64,000 nucleotides of DNA from Akkermansia muciniphila (GTDB lineage: Bacteria; Verrucomicrobiota; Verrucomicrobiia; Verrucomicrobiales; DEV007). A program made the translations under genes and the position numbers. Under the pieces are notes generated by a model. That model was not told the DNA's origin. It did not search any database and was given only the letters and a program-made list of their open reading frames with translations. Location: NCBI GenBank assembly GCA_945883495.1, contig CAMCXS010000015.1:1-64000 (forward strand). Direction: 5' to 3'. The stretch's first letter is position 1, and each line of letters begins with the position of its first letter. Below are positions 53,547 through 62,436 of this stretch, piece after piece.

Positions 53547-56309
53547 TTAGCCAAGATCCGGGTCGGGAGCGATAAGAATTTCCCTCGGTTTCGCCCCATC
53601 TCCGGGCCCGACGATTCCACGCTCCTGGAGGATGTCCATCATGCGTGCGGCCCGGGTGTATCCGAGCCGTAGCCGGCGCTGCAAGAAGGACGTGGAGGCT
53701 TTGCGCTCCGCCAAAATCACCTCGATGCACTTGTCGAGGATTTCCTCGTCCGCATCGGACATGCCGGCTTCCGGCTCTTCTTCCGCCTCCGCCTCGAGAT
53801 TGTCGTGAATGGACCGGTCAAACACCGGGGCGGCTTGGGATGCGCAATGCTCCACAATGTCCTGGACCTCGTCATCCGTGACGAACGCCCCCTGAGCGCG
53901 CACCATCACCGGAGAATCCGGCGGCTGATAAAGCATGTCCCCTTTGCCCACCAGGCGATCCGCGCCCGCCCGGTCAAGAATGACCCGGCTATCGGTGGCC
54001 GACGCGACCTGGAACGCGATCCGGGACGGGATGTTCGCCTTGATCAAGCCCGTGACCACATCGACCCGGGGCGATTGGGTGGCCACGATCAGGTGGATGC
54101 CAGCGGCCCGAGCTTTTTGGCAAAGACGGGAAATCGCGGTTTCGACCTCCGCCGGCGCGGTTTGCATGAGGTCGGCCAGCTCATCGATGATGACCACGAT
54201 GAACGGCAGCTTGGAGTGGGTGTCCTCCTCGCTGCTTTCGTCGGCGTGCGGATCGATCACCGGGGGATGGATCACCGTGGAACGGCCCCCAATTTCGTCA
54301 CGCGGGAACAGCTCGGGCTGGACGGTGCCGGCGCGGCGGGCGCGGCGTTGCTGCTGACGCAAGTGCCGGTTGTTGTACTCCTCCAGCTTGCGGCATCCCG
54401 CCTCCGCGAAGAGTTCGTAGCGGCGCTCCATCTCGTTAATGCACCACCGCAACGCGAGGAGCACCTTCTTCGGACTGGTGACCACCGGCACGGCGAGGTG
54501 CGGAAGATCTTTGTACATCTGCATCTCGACGACCTTGGGGTCGATCATGATGAAGCGCAGCTCCTCGGGCGTGAAGCGGCAGAGCAAGCTCACGATGATC
54601 GAGTTGATGCAAACGCTCTTCCCACTGCCCGTGGCACCGGCGACCAGGAGGTGCGGCATCGCGGCCAAGTCGGCCACCAGCGGTTGTCCATACACGTCCT
54701 TGCCTAGCGCGAGCGGGATCTGCGCCTTGCCATCCGTGAATCGGTGATCTTCCAGCAACTCCCGGAGCGGCACCAAAACCTTTTTGTGATTCGCGATCTC
54801 GATGCCCACGGTGTCGCGTCCAGGGATCGGCGCCAAAATGTTGATCCGTTCCGCCCGAGTGGCCCGCGCCAAATCCGCCTCCAGCGCAGCGATCTTCTTC
54901 ACGCTCTGGCCAACCGACGGATAGATCTCGTAGCGGGTGATCGTCGGCCCGCGGGTGATGTCACCAGGACTGACGATCAAGCCAAAGGTTCGCAGGGTAT
55001 CAATGATAATGCGCTGAGTTTCCAGCAAGCCCGAAGTATCGGCCACCTCGGCGGCGTTCTTTTCTTCCTCGCAATCCAGAAGATCGATGGACGGCAGCTC
55101 GTAACCTTGAAAGGCACTGCCTTGGCGATAAAACGAACCAGGCACGTTTGCCGGGTCCGCCATCACCGGGCGGGCTTGACGCGGGCGCCGCGGACGAACC
55201 GTATCGATGACCTGGGGCGCCGGTCGGACCGGCTCCCGCCGCATGACGGCCGCGTGCTCCGCATCGGCATCAGCATCCGCGTCCATCTCGGACTCTTCCA
55301 ATTCATGCCGCTGCGGCTTGGAGAGCACCGGCTCTGGACGGCGATCTTCGGCGCTGCTGCGATACTCCGGAGGCTCTTCCCAGCCCGCGGGCGGGAGGGC
55401 CAAGTCGTTGTCGTCCGCCCCGGGATCGGTCTCCTCGACCCGAATCATCGGGGAAGGATAGCGTTGCCGCGCGGAGTGCGCTGGTTGCGGGTCGTACTCC
55501 GGGATGCCCCGGGGGACAAGCTCCACAACGTCGTCGGGATCACTATCGATCTCGATCACGCGGATGCTGCGCACGGCAGGATCTGGGGTGTGCCGGGAAT
55601 CCGCAAGCAAGGGAAACGGCGACGGCTCGGGAACGACAGGTTGCGGCGAATGCGGGGCGACCATCGGATGATGGATATACTCCGCGAGATCAGGGCTCAG
55701 GACGCGGCGGCCGAAATGGATCGCCCGAAATCCCGTCATCCCGAGCAGACCGGCAAGGTAGATCACCAACATGACGGTGCTTGAGCCCAGCGGTCCGAGG
55801 TATTTTGCCGTCAGCTCACGGCCAATCAGGTAACCGGCGTACCCGCCCGGGCTTTGTGGCAAATTGTATTTCGTGATCCAGTCCCGCAGGAAAACCGGTT
55901 GAAAGTCGATTAAGCACGACGCGGAGACCAAAAATGCCGCCGAAGCGATTACGGTGCGCCAGCGCCAAACTGAAAATCCCATCACCGTCGCGAAGCTGAA
56001 CCAGAGCAACATCGCTGGGATGAAATAAACCGCGGCTCCGAACAGTTGATAGCCCAAGCCCGCTGACAATGCTCCCACCGGACCGATGAGGTTGGCAATG
56101 GCGTGGTCCGGCCCAAGAGGTCGGCTGAAGGGCACCCACGACGGGAGGTCGTGCGGGGTGTAGGACGTCAATGCAAAGAAATAAAGGATAGCGACCCCGG
56201 CGCCGCATAGAGCGCCCAGCTCGCGACGGCGGCGTGCTTTCAAGTAGTCGTCGCCTCCCCGGGCAGCAACCGAAGGATTGGGTTCAGCGTATCGATTCGT
56301 CGAGGACAT
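53547..56309 (-). CDS. ftsK: DNA translocase FtsK
   Basis: A 920-residue protein that moves DNA at the division septum and activates dimer resolution. Start set at the ATG of MSSTNRYAEPNPSV; seven more residues are possible from a start at 56330. An N-terminal membrane domain with four or five helices occupies about 30-190, followed by an acidic, proline-rich linker (210-400). The RecA-like motor has Walker A GATGSGKS near residue 555 and Walker B VVIIDELADL, and a C-terminal gamma domain (FLQRRLRLGYTRAARMMDIL) binds KOPS-type sites. Downstream are the RodZ-like and HicB-like genes. Confidence 0.93.
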   Translation of the reverse strand: MSSTNRYAEPNPSVAARGGDDYLKARRRRELGALCGAGVAILYFFALTSYTPHDLPSWVPFSRPLGPDHAIANLIGPVGALSAGLGYQLFGAAVYFIPAMLLWFSFATVMGFSVWRWRTVIASAAFLVSASCLIDFQPVFLRDWITKYNLPQSPGGYAGYLIGRELTAKYLGPLGSSTVMLVIYLAGLLGMTGFRAIHFGRRVLSPDLAEYIHHPMVAPHSPQPVVPEPSPFPLLADSRHTPDPAVRSIRVIEIDSDPDDVVELVPRGIPEYDPQPAHSARQRYPSPMIRVEETDPGADDNDLALPPAGWEEPPEYRSSAEDRRPEPVLSKPQRHELEESEMDADADADAEHAAVMRREPVRPAPQVIDTVRPRRPRQARPVMADPANVPGSFYRQGSAFQGYELPSIDLLDCEEEKNAAEVADTSGLLETQRIIIDTLRTFGLIVSPGDITRGPTITRYEIYPSVGQSVKKIAALEADLARATRAERINILAPIPGRDTVGIEIANHKKVLVPLRELLEDHRFTDGKAQIPLALGKDVYGQPLVADLAAMPHLLVAGATGSGKSVCINSIIVSLLCRFTPEELRFIMIDPKVVEMQMYKDLPHLAVPVVTSPKKVLLALRWCINEMERRYELFAEAGCRKLEEYNNRHLRQQQRRARRAGTVQPELFPRDEIGGRSTVIHPPVIDPHADESSEEDTHSKLPFIVVIIDELADLMQTAPAEVETAISRLCQKARAAGIHLIVATQSPRVDVVTGLIKANIPSRIAFQVASATDSRVILDRAGADRLVGKGDMLYQPPDSPVMVRAQGAFVTDDEVQDIVEHCASQAAPVFDRSIHDNLEAEAEEEPEAGMSDADEEILDKCIEVILAERKASTSFLQRRLRLGYTRAARMMDILQERGIVGPGDGAKPREILIAPDPDLG

Positions 56310-56570
56310 GTTTCCAGGTTCGAGGGCCAACGCTTCGCCTTGCGGCTAAAGCAGGTCCCGGCAAAAAACCATAGCTGTCGCGACACTTGGAGCAACGAAT
56401 AAATTAAGAAGCCTTGATATTTTGTTTTCCCGCCCCGATGCTGAAGCGATGTCAACCGGGGAGTTTTCGCATTCCACCGCAGATTTTGGCTGCGCCGTCC
56501 TCCCTCCAGGACCAAGTTTCCCCAACAACATCGGACTTGCCGTGGCTCTCCCCTCCCCTCCCCTCTCTCC
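56310..56570. other. Divergent region between ftsK and the isomerase fusion gene
   Basis: 261 bases that must hold promoters for both genes. A segment near 56405-56435 is AT-rich (gatattttgttttcc) and may contain one, but no clean consensus pair was found. Confidence 0.35.
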
Positions 56571-57998
56571 ATGAACTCGGACCTGCTCGAACCTCTTTCT
56601 TTCGTGCCGATCTACCGGGACCGGATCTGGGGAGGCCGGACCCTCGAAACCCGGCTGCATCGGCAGCTTCCACCGGCCCGGCCGATCGGAGAGTCCTGGG
56701 AAATCGTCGATCGCCCCGAGGCTCAAAGCGTGGTCGCCGGTGGGCCGTTGGCCGGAAAGACGCTGGGTGAACTCTGGCGCACCCGCCGCGAAGAGATTTT
56801 TGGCATCGGAGATCTCCCCGGCCCGTTTCCCCTGCTCCTGAAGATCCTCGACGCCCGGGAACAGCTTTCCCTTCAGGTCCATCCACCCGAGCGCGTTGCC
56901 GCCGAACTGGGCGGAGAATCCAAAACCGAAATGTGGTACGTCGCCCACGCGGAGCCCGGGGCCATGCTCCACGCCGGCCTCCGCTCCGCTGGAATCACGC
57001 CCCCCCAGCTGCGGGATGCGCTGGCCAGCGGCACGGCGGAAACCCTCATTCATGTGATTCACCCACGCTCCTCGGATGTCCTCTTCATCCCCAGCGGCCG
57101 ACTGCACGCGATCGGTGCCGGGCTTCTGATCTACGAAATCCAGGAAAACAGCGACAGCACCTACCGGATTTACGACTGGAATCGGACGGGTCCCGACGGC
57201 AAGCCCCGAGACCTCCACGTGGACGAGGCCATGCGCAGCATTGACTTCGATGACGTGACACCTGGCTTGGTGCAGCCTCAAGGAGAGACGTTGGTCTCCT
57301 GCCGTCAGTTCGATGTGGCGCGGTGGGACCTCGGTCCAGGCCAGATCCGTGACTTGGAGTCGGGCAAGTTCGCCATCATCACGGTGCTCTACGGGCCGGT
57401 GCGCTGCGGCGGGCTGGATTTTCCGGACGGCTCTTTCTTCCTGGTGCCGGCCGCCACCGCCCACACGCTTCCGCTGCAGGCAGGTGGTTCGGGCGCTTCG
57501 GTGTTGCGGACGACTCTGCCACGAGACTGGCGGCCGCGTGAGGCCAGCGCGGCGGCGGCTTCAGCTCACGGAGGATTTTACCGGAGTCTCCGCGCCCAAG
57601 TCACCGCCTGGGCGGAGTCGCACAGCGGCAAGGACCACCCGTGGCTGCGCTACATTCTTTTGGCGCCCGATCTGCTCCACCTGCTCCTCTGCCTCTTGGC
57701 GGACCCCAAAGTGCCGGCGAAGCCGAAGACGATGCTGGCGGCGGTACTCGCCTACTTCGTGCTGCCGGTGGACTTGCTGCCCGAGGGCTTTATCGGCCCG
57801 GTAGGCTATCTTGACGACATCGCGCTCACGGCCTTTGCGCTCAACCAAATTCTCAACCAGACGGATCCGGAGGTCCTGCGCCGCCATTGGGCGGGGGACG
57901 GCGATATCCTGGACGTGATTCAAGACGTTGTGAAGCGCGCGGACGAAATGATCGGCAGTGGCTTGGTCGCCAAAATCCGCGAGAAACTGGGCATTTAA
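56571..57998 (+). CDS. Phosphomannose isomerase fused to a DUF1232 domain
   Basis: A 475-residue protein. Residues about 1-325 are a type I mannose-6-phosphate isomerase: Q102 and H104 in LQVHP, E120 in KTEMW and H179 in PSGRLHA are the zinc ligands, with R199 in YRIYDW for substrate. It interconverts fructose-6-P and mannose-6-P. Residues about 345-475 are a second domain with the YkvA/DUF1232 pattern: PKTMLAAVLAYFVLPVDLLPE and GYLDDIALTAFAL, found in membrane-associated or poorly known proteins. I have not seen this fusion before. It has its own start near a pyrimidine-rich leader. Confidence 0.8.
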   Translation: MNSDLLEPLSFVPIYRDRIWGGRTLETRLHRQLPPARPIGESWEIVDRPEAQSVVAGGPLAGKTLGELWRTRREEIFGIGDLPGPFPLLLKILDAREQLSLQVHPPERVAAELGGESKTEMWYVAHAEPGAMLHAGLRSAGITPPQLRDALASGTAETLIHVIHPRSSDVLFIPSGRLHAIGAGLLIYEIQENSDSTYRIYDWNRTGPDGKPRDLHVDEAMRSIDFDDVTPGLVQPQGETLVSCRQFDVARWDLGPGQIRDLESGKFAIITVLYGPVRCGGLDFPDGSFFLVPAATAHTLPLQAGGSGASVLRTTLPRDWRPREASAAAASAHGGFYRSLRAQVTAWAESHSGKDHPWLRYILLAPDLLHLLLCLLADPKVPAKPKTMLAAVLAYFVLPVDLLPEGFIGPVGYLDDIALTAFALNQILNQTDPEVLRRHWAGDGDILDVIQDVVKRADEMIGSGLVAKIREKLGI

Positions 57999-58079
57999 CG
58001 TCCGGATTGAATGCGCCCGGGCCGCCGGACGTTCTCTACTCCGGGGTGTTTTTTCGAGATCAGACCCAAACCCCACCAA

Positions 58080-58754
58080 ATGAGAACCCTACTTTGCGCC
58101 GCCTCGGCTTGGCTCATTACGCTGGCGGCCTTGCCCGCCAAACCGTTCCTGGAGTTCACTCCGCAAGAACAAACCCAGCTCAAGGCCGGTGAAGTCCTCT
58201 TGTGGGAAGGACGCGACGGAAAAAAGCGATTCACCACCGCCGCCATCCTCCTGGATCATCCCATCGAGCAGGTTTGGGCTCTTGTTGATGAGAAAGAGGC
58301 GATGCCCAGCTACATCGCTAACTTGCGACAGGCAAAGCTTCTTTCCCGCGAAGCCAACGTGTGCCTCATCGCCCAAGAAACGGAAGCCTCAGGCCGGACC
58401 TTCAACTACGTGATGGAACACGTGCTGACGTATCCCCAGAAGGTGAATTTCCGGCGCCTGCGGGGCGATTTCCGTCACATCGAAGGCTGCTGGAACTTTG
58501 ATCCTGTGGAGGATCAAAGCAAAACGCTTCTTGTTTACACCCTGCACCTGGACGCCGGGGTGCTGGTTCCTCAGAGCTTCATTGTCAGCTCGCAGATGAA
58601 GGCGCTGCCGCAGATCATGTCTTCCATCCGTGCAAAACTCGCTTCCCAGGTTTGGCCACCGGTTTCGAACCCTGCGCCCGCGGTTTCCCAAAATGCCCCG
58701 GCTGCGGCTTCGCCTCCGGCTGGTCTGGCCGGTGCATCGCCAGTAACCCCTTGA
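58080..58754 (+). CDS. Secreted SRPBCC (START/Coq10-like) protein
   Basis: A 224-residue protein with a signal peptide from the ATG of MRTLLCAASAWLITLAALPAKP. The mature part has the SRPBCC lipid- or aromatic-binding fold: RFTTAAILLDHPIEQVWALVDEKEAMPSYIANL and closing VYTLHLDAGVLVPQSFIVSSQMKALPQIMSSI. Its C-terminal 40 residues are Pro/Ala-rich. The last 140 bases overlap the 3' end of the sulfatase gene on the other strand, so both share coding sequence at their ends. Ligand unknown. Confidence 0.75.
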   Translation: MRTLLCAASAWLITLAALPAKPFLEFTPQEQTQLKAGEVLLWEGRDGKKRFTTAAILLDHPIEQVWALVDEKEAMPSYIANLRQAKLLSREANVCLIAQETEASGRTFNYVMEHVLTYPQKVNFRRLRGDFRHIEGCWNFDPVEDQSKTLLVYTLHLDAGVLVPQSFIVSSQMKALPQIMSSIRAKLASQVWPPVSNPAPAVSQNAPAAASPPAGLAGASPVTP

Positions 58755-60348
58755 GACCTCGTCTCGGCGACAAGCCAAGAGCGGCTTCGGTCCCAGTGCG
58801 GGGCATCTTGTCCGTGAATGGCGCTTCCGTTCTCCGCAACTCGCGTTCGAGACGCCCCCTCATGTCGTCCAACAAGGCGGCATTTCCCGGCTTGACCGCC
58901 AAGTTTACCAACTCCTTCGGATCATTGCGAAGGTCATAAAGTTCCTCGACTTCGCCACGGACCATCGTGCGCACGTACTTATAGCGCCCCTGAACCACCG
59001 AAACCCACCATGGCACTGGCGGACCAATCGGTGAACGGCTTCGCCAGATCTGTGCGCTCTTTTTGCCAAACCCCATCCGGGTGTAACTCTGCACCACCGG
59101 ATAATCCCACGCACGGCTGCCCGGACTTTCGAGTAGCGGAGTCAAATCATGCCCATCCAAAGGCTCTGGACTCTCCACCCGCCCTTGGGCATAAATCGTG
59201 GCCACCAAATCCACCCCGCCTACCGGCGTCCGACACACTTTGCCCTGCGGAATCTTTCCCGGCTGACTGATGATGAGTGGGGAGCGAATGTTGTCATCAT
59301 ACGGTGCCAGCTTGTGTGCGAATCCGTGTTGCCCCAGGGCAAACCCTTGGTCCGATGTAAAAATCACCAACGTGTCCTTGTCCTGCCCGGTCGCCGCCAG
59401 GGCCTTCATGATGTCCCCTACCCCGTCGTCGATCGCGGTGACACATTGCTGATACTGCCGGACCCAATCGGACAGCGTTTCCCCCTTGAGCGCCGCACCG
59501 CCAGCCGTCGGCGTTTCGATACGCTTCATCACGGGCTCTCCGTCCGCGTTCGGCGTCCACGCCCGGTTCTTCCCAACGTATGCCGGCTTGCCAGCGGCCG
59601 GGAGAAAGACATCCCCGGGTATTGGAACTTTCACCCCGGCGTAGTCGCCCCGATCCCGCTCGGCTGGGGTAAAGGGAGGATGAGAATTCGGGTAGCACAA
59701 CCAGAGCGCCCAGGGCTGCTCGCTCTTGGCCCGGTCCCGGATGAATTCAACCGCCCAATCGGTGTAATGATCCGCCGGATAGCCCTCAACCCGGACGGGC
59801 TTCTTGGCACCGTGGAAGTGCAGTTCTTGGGCAGTATAGTAGGCGCTGGCATTGGCGCGGCTCCCGGCTGGACGGTTCCAGACGATTTGATAATCCCAAT
59901 CACGGCCAAAGCCCGCATCTTTGCCGGTATGCCACTTCCCGATCATCCCGGTGTAATACCCCTCACCGCGAAAGACCCGCGGCCAGAACGTCACCCGGTC
60001 CGGATTGTAGGAATTGCGCGGGTAAACCAAACCGTGCCGGAACGACTCGATCGCATACGGATGACGCCCGGTAAGCGCGGTGAAACGGGACGGAAGGCAC
60101 CAGCTCCCTAGATACGCATGCGTAAACCGGACGCCACGCTGCGCCAAGCGATCCAAGTTCGGTGTGCGCACCCAGTCGTACGCACCCTCCGGCCGGTAGC
60201 ACCCCACCGTGCGGAACGACTGATCGTCAGTGAGTATATAGAGAATATTAGGCCGGCCAGCCGCGTTTGTGGACGCCAAAAAGCATCCGGTCAACCCAAG
60301 CGCGGCCAGAAGGAGCTGTCTCCACCCGGCAACGGCGGAACACGTCAT
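58615..60348 (-). CDS. Secreted sulfatase (type I, formylglycine)
   Basis: A 577-residue arylsulfatase-family enzyme. The signal sequence is about 1-30, followed by the start of the alkaline-phosphatase-like fold RPNILYILTDDQSFRTVG with metal-binding Asp pair. The maturation motif is C-x-P-S-R in SWCLPSRFTALTGRHPYA, whose cysteine becomes formylglycine. Further metal and substrate residues lie in IGKWHTGKDAGFG, SDQGFALGQHGF and KLAPYDDNIRSPLII. It probably removes sulfate from polysaccharide. The C-terminal 40 residues (RPDQPEAKPQPGHFGKP) overlap the SRPBCC gene by 140 bases. Confidence 0.88.
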   Translation of the reverse strand: MTCSAVAGWRQLLLAALGLTGCFLASTNAAGRPNILYILTDDQSFRTVGCYRPEGAYDWVRTPNLDRLAQRGVRFTHAYLGSWCLPSRFTALTGRHPYAIESFRHGLVYPRNSYNPDRVTFWPRVFRGEGYYTGMIGKWHTGKDAGFGRDWDYQIVWNRPAGSRANASAYYTAQELHFHGAKKPVRVEGYPADHYTDWAVEFIRDRAKSEQPWALWLCYPNSHPPFTPAERDRGDYAGVKVPIPGDVFLPAAGKPAYVGKNRAWTPNADGEPVMKRIETPTAGGAALKGETLSDWVRQYQQCVTAIDDGVGDIMKALAATGQDKDTLVIFTSDQGFALGQHGFAHKLAPYDDNIRSPLIISQPGKIPQGKVCRTPVGGVDLVATIYAQGRVESPEPLDGHDLTPLLESPGSRAWDYPVVQSYTRMGFGKKSAQIWRSRSPIGPPVPWWVSVVQGRYKYVRTMVRGEVEELYDLRNDPKELVNLAVKPGNAALLDDMRGRLERELRRTEAPFTDKMPRTGTEAALGLSPRRGLKGLLAMHRPDQPEAKPQPGHFGKPRAQGSKPVAKPGKRVLHGWKT

Positions 60349-60430
60349 CCTTCAATATTTTCTAGAATGTAGACTTTTGCAAATTTTTCAGGAAACCTAC
60401 CCTAGCTTCCTGAGTCGCTGCCAGGAATAT

Positions 60431-61447
60431 TTATCGCCCGCCCTGGCAGGGCCCGAACCTTTCCAATTTGCGCTCCAACCGGCGCTTCTCCTCCTCGCTC
60501 ATCGCCCACTCCTCGTTCAGTGTCGGGAAGGTCACGCCCGCGGGTTCCGTGTAGCGCAAGCCCCGGTGGCTCAGGTATTGGCCCACCATCAACGGCATGC
60601 GGTCAAACATACGGAAAACACGGGTGAACCACCCTGGCTTCTTCCGGCGCTTCACGACAGAACGATCCAAAATATTAAACATTTCATAAACACATTGGGT
60701 CCCGCCGATCGCCAATAGGTTGTAGGGCATGTCCAATCCGATCTCGTTGGCCCGCCGGACCGACTCCAAAAAGACCCGCTGCGGCTCCGCGCCCTCCAAG
60801 TGAAGGAGAAACTGATACACAGTGTGCTGGGTCTCCATCATCCGCTCCGCTTTGTCTTCGGTTGAGGTGAAGCGCATCGACTGCCGGAACCAGCCTTTCG
60901 CCCCGCCGATCATGTCGAAGGTGGGGAAGCCATCAATCTGCGGACGGGCCGCCTCCGCGCTGACGACGATGTCATCCACCGGCCGGCCAGCGTAAGGCAA
61001 TTGACCTTCTTCTTGGGGATAGAGCTCCAAGGCACAGCCATCCCGGAAAATGAACCGCATCTGCCCGTGCGCCGCCAACGGCCGCTTGAAGATTGGGCTC
61101 CGCAGAAAGATCTCCTGCTGCACGACCACGTTTTGCACCTCCGCCGGCTGCACGACCGCGATCCAGTTCTCCCCATCATGCCAGAAGTTCGCAAATGCAA
61201 GGCGTGCCCCCTTGGCCGGGTCCGCTAACTCCTCGACCGGCGGCATCAAACTGGCCGCGTCCTTGACCCCAAACAGCGCTGCCTCTTGCGGCGCGAGCCA
61301 AATCGCACTGCGTGCCCCAGTCGCATCGACCGCCACTTCCGCCCCTCGAAAGCTGCGGAATTCCCGCCGCACCGTGGACGGGACCTTCATTTTCACGCCC
61401 CGGAACTCCAGCCGACTGCGGAGTTCTTCGATGGATACCTCGCTCAT
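60431..61447 (-). CDS. Unrecognised protein coupled to an esterase gene
   Basis: A 338-residue protein starting MSEVSIEELRSRLEFRGVKM. It appears cytoplasmic: no signal peptide or membrane helix. It has long segments of beta and mixed fold (VDDIVVSAEAARPQIDGFPTFDM) and a histidine/cysteine-bearing region NLLAIGGTQCVYEMFNILD, and ends strongly charged. I do not recognise a family. The ATG overlaps the esterase stop by four bases (ATGA), so the two are translated together. Confidence 0.6.
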   Translation of the reverse strand: MSEVSIEELRSRLEFRGVKMKVPSTVRREFRSFRGAEVAVDATGARSAIWLAPQEAALFGVKDAASLMPPVEELADPAKGARLAFANFWHDGENWIAVVQPAEVQNVVVQQEIFLRSPIFKRPLAAHGQMRFIFRDGCALELYPQEEGQLPYAGRPVDDIVVSAEAARPQIDGFPTFDMIGGAKGWFRQSMRFTSTEDKAERMMETQHTVYQFLLHLEGAEPQRVFLESVRRANEIGLDMPYNLLAIGGTQCVYEMFNILDRSVVKRRKKPGWFTRVFRMFDRMPLMVGQYLSHRGLRYTEPAGVTFPTLNEEWAMSEEEKRRLERKLERFGPCQGGR

Positions 61448-62337
61448 TTTGCCAATTCCCCCCTCAGCACATCGCGCCGGCGCAGCCATTCTTCAAGCGC
61501 ACTTTCCCAGGAAGCATTGGTCTGGAACGCCCTCGGACCGTGGCCACCTTTCTCGTAAATCATCGCTTCCCCGGCGATTCCCTGCCTGCGCAGCGCCAAC
61601 AGATAGCGCGTGGAGTTCTCGACGGGCACCACGGTGTCGTCCGAGGCATGCAGCAGCCAAGCCGGAGGCGTCCCGGCACTGACCCTTAGATCCGTCGAAA
61701 ACTTCTCGGCGGGCGCGTCCGAGCCGGTGAGATTGCGACGCGATCCGGAATGCCCGACGCCGTCCTCCATCGCGATCACCGGGTAGAAGAGAATCGAAAA
61801 GTCCGGCCGCGCGGAACCGGCATCGATCAACGTGCCCTCCAGGTCCGCCTCCGTTTCCCCGGCCGTGGACACGAACGACGCCAGGTGCCCTCCGGCGGAG
61901 AATCCCCAAACCCCGATTTTGGCCGGATCCACGTTCCAATCCGTGGCCCGGGCCCGCACCAGGCGGATGGCCCGCCGCGCGTCCATGAGCGGGACTTCCC
62001 AATGCCCATTCGGGAGCCGGTATTTTAACACGAACGCAGCGATCCCCCGTTTTCCCAGCCATTCGGCGATCGGCGTCCCCTCCGTGAGCGTGCAAACACT
62101 GCCGTACCCGCCGCCCGGAATCACGACGACCGCCGCCACCGGCGCCTTCGACTCCGGAACGAGAAAAGGAGTCAACGTGGCCACCGAAACATTCCGGAAC
62201 CCCGCCGGCGTCGGCTCCTCGGGGCCGGTCAATCCATTCTCCAGCGGCGCCTCCCCCGGCCAAAGCGGGATTTCTTCCGCTCGGGCGCCCAAAAGGAGCA
62301 GCGCCAACGCCCACACGATCTTCCTCCCGGTTCTCAT
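61444..62337 (-). CDS. Secreted alpha/beta-hydrolase (esterase/lipase family)
   Basis: A 297-residue protein starting MRTGRKIVWALALLLLGARA, a signal peptide. The hydrolase fold shows an oxyanion-hole loop VVVIPGGGYGSV, nucleophile elbow GFSAGG, an Asp in HASDDTVVPVENS and a terminal His in EKGGHGPRAF. This is the bacterial secreted esterase (DLH/acetyl-xylan esterase-like) pattern. It is coupled by four bases to the unrecognised gene. The start of mfd is divergent, 99 bp away. Confidence 0.85.
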   Translation of the reverse strand: MRTGRKIVWALALLLLGARAEEIPLWPGEAPLENGLTGPEEPTPAGFRNVSVATLTPFLVPESKAPVAAVVVIPGGGYGSVCTLTEGTPIAEWLGKRGIAAFVLKYRLPNGHWEVPLMDARRAIRLVRARATDWNVDPAKIGVWGFSAGGHLASFVSTAGETEADLEGTLIDAGSARPDFSILFYPVIAMEDGVGHSGSRRNLTGSDAPAEKFSTDLRVSAGTPPAWLLHASDDTVVPVENSTRYLLALRRQGIAGEAMIYEKGGHGPRAFQTNASWESALEEWLRRRDVLRGELAK

Positions 62338-62436
62338 GCGCCCCATCCTGGCCGCTCTATTCCCGAAATCCAAGGCATTTGCGGCGCCGTATGTCAGCTT
62401 CCTTCCCTTGGCATTGCCGAGCGGACTTTTCTGGCG

